Assembly: GCA_012842325.1 (NCBI GenBank)
Contig: DUTA01000121.1
Coordinates: 1-5,677, forward strand
Reading direction: 5' to 3'
DNA from: Bacillota bacterium
Lineage (GTDB): Bacteria; Bacillota; DTU030
DNA length: 5,677 bases
Shown here: positions 1 to 4,688 of the stretch, piece by piece
Position numbering within the stretch: the first letter of the stretch is position 1
How the letters are laid out: each line of letters begins with the position of its first letter
Program-made: the position numbers and the translations under genes
The notes under the pieces: generated by a model
What the model was told of the DNA's origin: nothing
The model's database searches: none
What the model saw: the letters and a program-made list of their open reading frames with translations, nothing else

Positions 1-103
1 CATAATATCTCAGGGATACCCACCCTTTTCAATATCTTTTTTAAGCGATTAAATATCTGTGAACGAAACTCTGGTCGCTCTACCCAGCCGCGGCCGCTTC
101 ATA

Positions 104-133
104 TTGACATTATGGTCATTTTTGTGGTATACT
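104..133 (+). promoter_or_regulatory. Sigma-A promoter of the tRNA-Ser pair
   Basis: A perfect -35 box TTGACA (104-109) is followed after 18 bases by TATACT (128-133). TG at 125-126 gives an extended -10 element. Transcription would start near 140, about 11 bases before the first mature tRNA base at 152, as is common for tRNA units. The next promoter lies beyond a hairpin after the second tRNA, so both serine tRNAs are probably made from this one. The call rests on box match and spacing only. Confidence 0.85.
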
Positions 134-151
134 TGGGATTGAACCGCAAGG

Positions 152-241
152 GGAAGGGTGTCCGAGGGGTTGAAGGAGGCGGTCTTGAAAACCGTTGAGC
201 CTTCGCGGGCTCCGTGGGTTCGAATCCCACCCCTTCCGCCA
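152..241 (+). tRNA. tRNA-Ser (anticodon UGA)
   Basis: This is a complete class II tRNA of 90 bases. The acceptor stem GGAAGGG (152-158) pairs fully with CCCTTCC (231-237), followed by discriminator G238 and an encoded CCA (239-241). The anticodon stem is 179-183/191-195 and the loop is CTTGAAA, giving anticodon TGA at 186-188, which reads UCA and probably other UCN serine codons. The long variable arm typical of serine tRNAs has a 5-bp stem (197-201/208-212). The T stem GTGGG/CCCAC encloses TTCGAAT. It is 25 bases upstream of a second serine tRNA and is probably co-transcribed with it. No unpaired acceptor or T-stem position was seen. Confidence 0.97.
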
Positions 242-266
242 CTAGATCGGACATATAATATTTTGT

Positions 267-361
<95 letters not shown>

Positions 362-370
362 TTTTTCCAC

Positions 371-404
371 CGGGTATCAGTTTCCTGATACCCGCATTCA
401 TTTA
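371..404 (+). terminator. Probable terminator after the tRNA-Ser pair
   Basis: A perfect 10-bp stem, CGGGTATCAG (371-380) with CTGATACCCG (385-394), has a 4-base loop. It lies ten bases after the CCA of the second tRNA. The following bases (CATTCATTTA) are only moderately T-rich, so termination may be incomplete or the hairpin may guide 3'-end processing. Position right after the tRNA and before a fresh promoter supports a terminator. Confidence 0.6.
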
Positions 405-429
405 TGGTGCCTGGGATTTTTTGGTAAAC

Positions 430-458
430 TTGACTTCCCTGGAGGCATTTGTTATAAT
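430..458 (+). promoter_or_regulatory. Sigma-A promoter of tRNA-Arg
   Basis: TTGACT (430-435) is followed after 17 bases by a perfect TATAAT (453-458). The start point would fall near 465, about 14 bases before the mature tRNA at 479. The near-consensus boxes at ideal spacing match a strongly expressed stable-RNA gene. Confidence 0.88.
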
Positions 459-478
459 AACACAGCAGACAAATTCAT

Positions 479-556
479 GCGCCCGTAGCTCAGCCTGGAT
501 AGAGTAACGGACTACGAATCCGGAGGTCAGAGGTTCAAATCCTCTCGGGCGCGCCA
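479..556 (+). tRNA. tRNA-Arg (anticodon ACG)
   Basis: This is a complete 78-base class I tRNA. The acceptor stem GCGCCCG (479-485) pairs with CGGGCGC (546-552), then G553 and an encoded CCA (554-556). The anticodon loop CTACGAA (512-518) gives ACG at 514-516. In bacteria A34 of this tRNA is normally deaminated to inosine by TadA, so it reads CGU, CGC and CGA. The T stem AGAGG/CCTCT (529-533/541-545) encloses TTCAAAT. Two weak pairs are visible: G10-U25 in the D stem and an A-G opposition at the top of the anticodon stem (507 versus 523). It has its own promoter and terminator, so it is a single-gene unit. Confidence 0.97.
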
Positions 557-578
557 TTCAAGGCTTTATATTAAGAAG

Positions 579-609
579 CGAGTTTCCATGCGGGAACTCG
601 TTTTTCTTT
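579..609 (+). terminator. Intrinsic terminator of tRNA-Arg
   Basis: A 9-bp stem, CGAGTTTCC (579-587) with GGGAACTCG (592-600), contains one G-T pair and has a 4-base loop. It is followed directly by TTTTTCTTT (601-609). It lies 22 bases after the tRNA CCA. It faces the 3' end of the convergent HD-domain gene. On the - strand the bases after the stem are only weakly T-rich, so it is clearly a + strand terminator and at best a weak one in the other direction. Confidence 0.9.
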
Positions 610-706
610 GCCTTTTCGGTTACCCTTTCCGGCGGCAAACCCCTGCTAACAGTGGAACGAAACCAGTCTGGGCCCCATTAAGGCGTGAAAATTTTCTTTT
701 TGGCAT

Positions 707-1300
707 TTAATCTTGTAAATACCCCTCTTCCCGGGCCTGGTCGATGACCCTTTGGGCATATTCCCACAGCTCGGGGGCATTGGCGGCGATGATGCTGTTT
801 CGCTTGAGGACCTTTTCCCGGGTGACCCCTGGCTTTGTCCAGGTGTGGGCCCGGGTATGGTGGTTGAGGAGGAGGGGCTGGAAGCGGTCCAGGGAGTTGG
901 CGAAGCGGGCTTCCGGCGTTTTCTGTTCTTCAAACTCCCGCCACAGGTCCCACATTTCCCGGGCCTGATCTTCGGGGAGCAGGTTGAAGATCCGCCGTGC
1001 CGCTGCCAGTTCCCGCTCTTCCTTATCCTCATGGGCGGCCTCGTCGTAGCAGAAGGTGTCCCCGGCATCGATTTCCACCAGGTCGTGGATGAGGACCATT
1101 TTCACCACCCGGAAAAGATCCAGTCCCTTTTCCCGGGCATACTCGGAGAGCAGCAGGGCCATCAGGGCCAGGTGCCAGGAATGCTCGGCACTGTTTTCGT
1201 TCCTGGTAGTGCCGATGACTACATTCTGCCGCAAAACATTCTTCAATTTATCGGCCTCCACAATGAAAGCCAATTGTTTTTCCAGGCGTTCCTTTTCCAA
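707..1300 (-). CDS. HD-domain phosphohydrolase, YfbR/HDDC2-like
   Basis: This is a 197-residue soluble protein of the HD superfamily, in the branch that includes E. coli YfbR and eukaryotic HDDC2. Characterised members of that branch are metal-dependent 5'-nucleotidases acting on (deoxy)nucleoside monophosphates. The metal-binding set is visible: His40 in AEHSWH, His72-Asp73 in LIHDLVEIDAGDT and Asp138 in SLDRFQP, with the family's Glu76. Length fits a single-domain member, with no membrane segment or partner domain. The start is TTG at 1300, chosen because AAAGGAG (1310-1316) lies nine bases upstream. A strong terminator between it and cheW makes it a separate unit. Its promoter must lie in 1301-1418, but I see no convincing boxes there. 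The nucleotidase role is inferred from family; the exact substrate cannot be read from sequence. Confidence 0.9.
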   Translation of the reverse strand: MEKERLEKQLAFIVEADKLKNVLRQNVVIGTTRNENSAEHSWHLALMALLLSEYAREKGLDLFRVVKMVLIHDLVEIDAGDTFCYDEAAHEDKEERELAAARRIFNLLPEDQAREMWDLWREFEEQKTPEARFANSLDRFQPLLLNHHTRAHTWTKPGVTREKVLKRNSIIAANAPELWEYAQRVIDQAREEGYLQD

Positions 1301-1309
1301 ACTGGCTCA

Positions 1310-1316
1310 CTCCTTT
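1310..1316 (-). promoter_or_regulatory. Ribosome binding site deciding the TTG start of the HD gene
   Basis: On the - strand AAAGGAG occupies 1316-1310, followed by nine bases and then TTG (1300-1298). No ATG or GTG in frame nearby has such a site, so the TTG start is preferred. Confidence 0.75.
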
Positions 1317-1418
1317 TCTGGCAGGTGCTGCAAGGGGGCTGCGGCGGTTGCCTTATTTGGTTCACACCGGTCTAAATTCCACGTCGCCCTTTTCCTTTCC
1401 TCCCCGGTAAAGGGGCAC

Positions 1419-1454
1419 AAAAAATACCTAAAACTCCCCGGGGGAGCTTTAGGT
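1419..1454 (-). terminator. Intrinsic terminator of the mcp-cheW unit
   Basis: Read on the - strand, ACCTAAA (1454-1448) and GGGAG-type inner bases form a long stem: 7 outer pairs (1426-1432/1448-1454), one A-C mismatch, then 5 inner pairs (1434-1438/1442-1446) and a 3-base loop. The stem is followed by six T residues (1424-1419). It lies about 45 bases after the cheW stop and isolates cheW from the HD-domain gene downstream. Confidence 0.92.
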
Positions 1455-1499
1455 GTCACCGAACCATTTCCTTTCAGGCCCTCTCTTTTCGGCAGGCCC

Positions 1500-1967
1500 T
1501 TATTGCCCGGCTTCCTGGAGGGCCAGCAGTTCGTCTTCGAGGAAGATTTTATCAATGTCTATTAAGATAATAAGCCTTTCCTCCAGGGCGAGAATACCGC
1601 TGATATAGCGGGCGTCAAAGGAGGCAAAGTTTTCCACTGGCGGTTTTATGTTCTCCTCGGCGACGGCCAAAACCTCGGTAACGGAATCGACGATGATGCC
1701 CACTGTGTTGCCCCGGACTTCCACCACTATGAAGCGCTGTTCGCCGGTGTCGGCACCTGGTGTGAGGCCAAAACGCCGGCCTAAATCGACGATGGGAATA
1801 ACCTTGCCCCGCAGGTTGATGATGCCCTTGATAAACTCGGGGGAGTTGGGCAGTTTGGTGGGAGTTTGGGGGCGGATAATCTCCTGGACACTGAGAATGG
1901 GGATACCGTATTCCTCTTCTCCCAGCTTAAAGATCACCACTTGCCTGTTCTCGCTGAGCATTTTCAT
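1500..1967 (-). CDS. cheW: Chemotaxis coupling protein CheW
   Basis: This 155-residue protein is a single CheW (SH3-like) domain that links chemoreceptors to the histidine kinase CheA on the inner face of the membrane. The family pattern runs the full length: an N-terminal strand QVVIFKLGEEEYGIPI (9-24), VQEIIRP (27-33), the signature GIINLRGKVIPIVDL (48-62) with the conserved Arg53, the second subdomain IIVDSVTEVL (91-100), and the closing YISGILALEERLIILIDIDK (121-140). Length is typical. The ATG at 1967 is preceded by AAGGAGGG (1975-1982) seven bases upstream; a second ATG at codon 3 is less well spaced. It lies 62 bases after the mcp stop on the same strand and is probably co-transcribed, then stopped by the terminator at 1419-1454. 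No CheA, CheY, CheB or CheR is encoded in the window. Confidence 0.96.
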   Translation of the reverse strand: MKMLSENRQVVIFKLGEEEYGIPILSVQEIIRPQTPTKLPNSPEFIKGIINLRGKVIPIVDLGRRFGLTPGADTGEQRFIVVEVRGNTVGIIVDSVTEVLAVAEENIKPPVENFASFDARYISGILALEERLIILIDIDKIFLEDELLALQEAGQ

Positions 1968-1996
1968 CCCGATTCCCTCCTTGCTTTAATAGAGGT

Positions 1997-2016
1997 GGGG
2001 GCAGGGGCCTGCCCCC
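1997..2016 (-). other. Intercistronic GC hairpin between mcp and cheW
   Basis: GGGGGCAG (on the - strand, 2016-2009) pairs with CTGCCCCC (2004-1997), giving an 8-bp, nearly all-GC stem with a 4-base loop. It starts about 13 bases after the mcp stop and ends about 14 bases before the cheW ribosome site. No T-tract follows on either strand, so it is not a standard terminator. A role in mRNA stability or in setting the mcp to cheW ratio is an inference. Confidence 0.6.
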
Positions 2017-2029
2017 GCTCCTGTGGGAA

Positions 2030-4012
2030 TTACACCTGGAACACTTCCACGGCTGCCTGCAGCTTCTGGGCCAGGGACTGCAGGTTCTCGGCTGTAGTCG
2101 TCAGCTCCTCCGCTGCCGCCCACTGCTCCTGGCTGTTGGCTGCCAGCTCCTCGGTCAGGGCTGCATTCTGCTGGGAGACACTGGCGATGCTGTTGATGCT
2201 GTCTGCTGTGTCCTTTACCCGGGAGGAGACAGCCATAATCGCCTGGGTTATTTCCAGCACCTTTTCCCGGGCCCGGGCCGATACCAGATCAATCTGGGCA
2301 AAGGCGGCTTCCGTCTCCCTGGTGGCGTTGAACTGGAATTCAACCAGCTTTTCCGCCTCACCCATTCCTTCCTGGGCGGCGGCGATGGCCCCCTGGATTT
2401 CGCCAATGAGGGCGGTGACCCTTTCCGTCGACCGGGTGGACTCTTCGGCCAGCTTGCGCACTTCATCGGCCACAACGGCAAAGCCCCTGCCCTGGTCCCC
2501 CGCCCGGGCCGCTTCGATGGCGGCATTCAAGGCCAGGAGGTTTGTCTGCTCGGCAATCGATTTTATTATATCAATAATTGTCCCGATCTGTCCCGCCTTT
2601 TCCGATAGGCCGCCGATCAGGGCGGCCATTTCCTGGGCTACCCTCCGGTTATGGGCCATCTTTTCGGCCTGCAGCTGGATCTTCTCTTTTCCTGCCCTCA
2701 CCGCTGCCCCGGCTTCTTCTACCTGTTTTACCGTCTCCCGGGCCGAGTTTTCTATGTTGCTAAAGGTCTTCTGCATTTCGTTGAGCTGGTCGGCGGTCTT
2801 TTGGGCCGTAAGGGCCTGTTGCTGGGCGCCGGCTGCCATCTCATTGGCGGCGGTGGCAACTTCCTGGGATCCCCGGCTCGACTGTTCGGCGGCGGAGGCT
2901 ATTTCCCGGGCCGACTGGGCCAGGGCAGCGGCGCTGTCTTTAACCTGCTTTATCAGGTCCGCCATGCCGGCAACCATTTCCTGGAACAAGGAGCCGAGCC
3001 TGCCGACCTCATCCTTCCCCTTTACGGAGATCTGGTGGGTCAGATTCCCCGTCCCGATCAGGGCGGCCGCCCGTGCCAGATTGGCGACGGGTCCGGCGAT
3101 GGAATTGGCCAGGAAAACACTGCCCAGGATACCCAGGGCAGTGACGGCCAGCCCTATCGTTGCCGCCACATCCCGCAGCTGGTTTACCGGGGCCATGGCT
3201 TCAGCCAGGGGGGCGGTAACGGCTACTGACCAGCCCGTCAGGGGCATGGGAGCGAAGGAGCACAGGTAGTCTTCGCCTCCTAGAGAGTAGGTGTCAAGGC
3301 CCTGTTCCCCGGCCACCATCCGCTCGGTCATGGTCCGCAGTTCCGGGGTAATGTACTCGGCCTCATCCCGTAAAAAATTGGCCCGGAAGCGGATGCTGGC
3401 ATCGGGATGGGCAATAACCAGGCCGCTGCCGTCAATTATGTAAGGGTAGCCTGCCTGCCCTTCGGCAATTTCCAGGGCCATTTCCGTCAGGAAATCCAGG
3501 GTAAGGGTACCGCCCAGGATGCCGATCATTGCCCCCTCATCGTCTCTGATGGGAGCGGTGATGGCGACTATCGGTACATTGGTGGCCTTACTGATAATGG
3601 GCTCTGAGATCACACCCTGCCGGCGGTGCCAGGTTTCCTGGATATAATCCCTGTCCCCCAGGTTCCCGCTGTTACCCTTGGTGCCGATGAACTCATGGTC
3701 GGGATAAACCAGGTAGAGCATCTCGAAGGCGTTGTAGGCGCGCTGTTTTTCTTCCAGATAGGGAGAGGCAATCTCCCAGTCCATGGTCTTTACTGCCTCT
3801 ACTTCTGCCAGTATCCCTATAATCCTTTGGTACTGGGTAAGTTTTTCTTCAATACCCTGGGCGAGCAAAAGGGCCACCTGGGTTTGCCTGTTGTATATTT
3901 CAGCCTGCAGGATCCTGCGGGCCGAGATGTAGTTGGCCCCTCCCAGGGCTGTGCCTGTTATTAATATTAAGCCAACAATAATGACAGCAATTTTCAGGTG
4001 TAGACTTTTCAA
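2030..4012 (-). CDS. mcp: Methyl-accepting chemotaxis protein with Cache sensor
   Basis: This 660-residue membrane receptor senses a small molecule outside the cell and controls CheA through CheW. Domains in order: membrane segment about 7-29; extracellular double-Cache type sensor about 30-284, with GDRDYIQETW (119-128) and the second lobe YPYIIDGSGLVIAHP (189-203); second membrane segment about 286-305; HAMP about 306-358; cytoplasmic coiled-coil signalling domain to the end. The hairpin tip is EQTNLLALNAAIEAARAG (488-505) followed by DQGRGFAVVADEVRKLAE (506-523). Each arm is roughly 150 residues, fitting the long receptor class of Gram-positive bacteria. There is no C-terminal CheR-tethering pentapeptide. 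I chose TTG at 4012 rather than the longer frame opening at 4048: GGAGG (4021-4025) lies eight bases before it, and the product then begins MKSLHLKIAV, a usual receptor start. An ATG at 4027 has no ribosome site. The ligand is unknown. Confidence 0.95.
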   Translation of the reverse strand: MKSLHLKIAVIIVGLILITGTALGGANYISARRILQAEIYNRQTQVALLLAQGIEEKLTQYQRIIGILAEVEAVKTMDWEIASPYLEEKQRAYNAFEMLYLVYPDHEFIGTKGNSGNLGDRDYIQETWHRRQGVISEPIISKATNVPIVAITAPIRDDEGAMIGILGGTLTLDFLTEMALEIAEGQAGYPYIIDGSGLVIAHPDASIRFRANFLRDEAEYITPELRTMTERMVAGEQGLDTYSLGGEDYLCSFAPMPLTGWSVAVTAPLAEAMAPVNQLRDVAATIGLAVTALGILGSVFLANSIAGPVANLARAAALIGTGNLTHQISVKGKDEVGRLGSLFQEMVAGMADLIKQVKDSAAALAQSAREIASAAEQSSRGSQEVATAANEMAAGAQQQALTAQKTADQLNEMQKTFSNIENSARETVKQVEEAGAAVRAGKEKIQLQAEKMAHNRRVAQEMAALIGGLSEKAGQIGTIIDIIKSIAEQTNLLALNAAIEAARAGDQGRGFAVVADEVRKLAEESTRSTERVTALIGEIQGAIAAAQEGMGEAEKLVEFQFNATRETEAAFAQIDLVSARAREKVLEITQAIMAVSSRVKDTADSINSIASVSQQNAALTEELAANSQEQWAAAEELTTTAENLQSLAQKLQAAVEVFQV

Positions 4013-4020
4013 CTTCCCTA

Positions 4021-4025
4021 CCTCC
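4021..4025 (-). promoter_or_regulatory. Ribosome binding site deciding the mcp start
   Basis: On the - strand GGAGG (4025-4021) is followed by TAGGGAAG and TTG (4012-4010). The site overlaps the ATG at 4027, which therefore is unlikely to be the start. Two TAA stops lie in frame just upstream of the first possible start (TTG at 4048), so all candidate starts fall in 4010-4048. Confidence 0.75.
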
Positions 4026-4102
4026 ATGCCAGTTAGTTCGGGGTGCAATTATTACTGTGTGGGATATTGGGGGTACCTGGTTTCCCTTGCCCTTCAGTGC
4101 AT

Positions 4103-4147
4103 AAAGAAAAAGCACACCTCCTTCAGCGGTTGGGGTAAAGGATGTGC
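4103..4147 (-). terminator. Terminator-like hairpin in the mcp leader (possible attenuator)
   Basis: On the - strand GCACATCCTT (4147-4138) pairs with AAGGA (4123-4119) and TGTGC (4116-4112), making 10 bp with a two-base bulge and a 14-base loop. TTTTTCTTT (4111-4103) follows at once. No gene on the - strand lies upstream within the window: the next gene, at 4332, runs the other way. A terminator here about 90 bases before the mcp start would therefore act on the mcp leader itself, or end an unrecognised short transcript. Its strength is uncertain because of the bulge and large loop. Confidence 0.5.
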
Positions 4148-4201
4148 CCGGTACACGCATCTGGCAGTTGGCTGCCCTGGAGCCCGCGGCCTGCGTTCCG
4201 G
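4148..4201 (-). ncRNA. Candidate structured leader RNA upstream of mcp
   Basis: This is a GC-rich stretch in an otherwise gene-free 319-base divergent region. It can fold as a branched element: CCGG 4198-4201 with 4148-4151, then after a small internal loop ACGCA/TGCGT (4192-4196 with 4155-4159), enclosing a GGCAG/CTGCC hairpin (4163-4167/4172-4176) with a 4-base loop and a weak 3-bp GCC/GGC hairpin (4182-4184/4188-4190). It is followed immediately by the terminator-like hairpin at 4103-4147, the arrangement of a cis-regulatory aptamer and expression platform. I cannot match it to a known riboswitch class. The fold also exists on the + strand, where no T-tract follows. A sigma-A promoter for mcp is not evident. 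Confidence 0.35.
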
Positions 4202-4218
4202 CTGAATAAGTGCAAAAC

Positions 4219-4226
4219 TTCGACAA
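4219..4226 (-). promoter_or_regulatory. TTGTCGAA, a Spo0A-box-like sequence
   Basis: TTGTCGAA on the - strand (TTCGACAA on +) matches the core 0A box bound by Spo0A in spore-forming Firmicutes. It lies in the divergent region about 105 bases before the small + strand gene and about 207 bases before the mcp start. On the - strand GGAAGGAA (4245-4238) lies 11 bases upstream of it. A single 7-8 base match is expected about by chance in a window this size, so the assignment is weak. Confidence 0.25.
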
Positions 4227-4331
4227 GATTTACCAAATTCCTTCCAGAAACGGTATGCATTAAGCCGGCCGGGAAGGAAAAGATATAAAGGATTAACGAG
4301 GCCGAATGCCAAAGGAAAGGGGACATTCAGC

Positions 4332-4514
4332 ATGGCAAAGGAAAAGGGAAGGCCGGCACAGGGCGAGAAGAAGCCCATGACCGGGGAGGAGGAAGCCCTC
4401 CTGCGGCAAAGATGGGCCGAGGCCAGCAACTGGAACCCCGATGATTTTGAAACCTTTCCAGCCCGGCGCCAATTCACCACCGGCAAGAAGCCCATTCCGC
4501 CCCGGCAGGGCTAA
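4332..4514 (+). CDS. Small hydrophilic protein of unknown function
   Basis: This is a 60-residue protein that I do not recognise. It is strongly charged and has no membrane segment, signal peptide or cysteine. A Lys/Gly/Pro-rich start (residues 1-15) leads to a likely helix, TGEEEALLRQRWAEASNW (17-34), then an acidic NPDDFETF (35-42) and a basic, Pro-rich tail KKPIPPRQG (52-60). Third codon positions are GC-rich like those of the neighbouring genes, which supports real coding. AAAGGAAAGGGG (4311-4322) lies nine bases before the ATG, in the loop of a small GAATG/CATTC hairpin (4304-4308/4324-4328). The gene is divergent from mcp and 174 bases upstream of murI. Sporulation-type small proteins can look like this, but nothing in the sequence proves such a role. 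Confidence 0.65.
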   Translation: MAKEKGRPAQGEKKPMTGEEEALLRQRWAEASNWNPDDFETFPARRQFTTGKKPIPPRQG

Positions 4515-4560
4515 GGTCAGCCCCTTACCTCCCCCCGGGGCCGGCCCACCCCATTATTCG

Positions 4561-4573
4561 TTGTCGGCGACAA
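4561..4573. promoter_or_regulatory. 13-base palindrome TTGTCG-G-CGACAA, possible operator
   Basis: A perfect inverted repeat with 6-base arms around one G lies 47 bases after the stop of the small gene and about 115 bases before murI. It is followed by an A/T-rich run containing TATAAA (4578-4583) and AATAAAT, where the murI promoter would be expected. No clean -35 partner is seen for those boxes. The half-site CGACAA also occurs in the Spo0A-like box at 4219-4226. Binding by a repressor or activator is an inference. Confidence 0.4.
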
Positions 4574-4616
4574 ATAGTATAAAAATAAATTCAGTACCAT
4601 TGCCAAAAGAGGATAT

Positions 4617-4640
4617 TTCCCGTTGCCGGGGAATTATTTT
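4617..4640 (+). terminator. Weak terminator-like hairpin in the murI leader
   Basis: TTCCCG (4617-4622) pairs with CGGGGAA (4627-4633) with one bulged G and a 4-base loop, followed by TTATTTT (4634-4640). It could end the transcript of the small upstream gene or attenuate read-through into murI. The stem is short and the T-tract is interrupted, so confidence is low. Confidence 0.3.
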
Positions 4641-4688
4641 AGAAATACAACAGGGGTGGAAGAGAAAGGAAAATATTGGGGGGGTTAG

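Noticed and set aside
90..97. GCGGCCGC (rare-cutter site) as a vector or adaptor junction
   Set aside because: It is an isolated 8-mer in GC-rich DNA with no adjoining vector sequence, and a natural tRNA promoter follows directly.
254..259. TATAAT between the two serine tRNAs as a second promoter
   Set aside because: No -35-like sequence occurs at suitable spacing; that position lies inside the first tRNA's T arm and acceptor stem.
479..556. tRNA-Arg as an integration (attachment) site of a mobile element
   Set aside because: No integrase gene and no partial repeat of the tRNA 3' end were noticed elsewhere in the window.
1866..3269. Plus-strand open frame of 467 codons opposite mcp
   Set aside because: It is a shadow of the Ala-rich, GC-rich receptor coding strand. 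Its product is Ser/Ala/Trp-rich without family features, and the receptor on the other strand is certain.
4148..4201. c-di-GMP-I (GEMM) riboswitch
   Set aside because: ACGCA followed by GGCCGCGGGC resembles half of the core, but the required upstream GGGCAAACC-like segment with its tetraloop hairpin and the receptor strand are missing.
4094..4495. Minus-strand frames covering the mcp leader and the small gene
   Set aside because: No ribosome site and no protein-like composition. They overlap the better supported small + strand gene and the structured leader.
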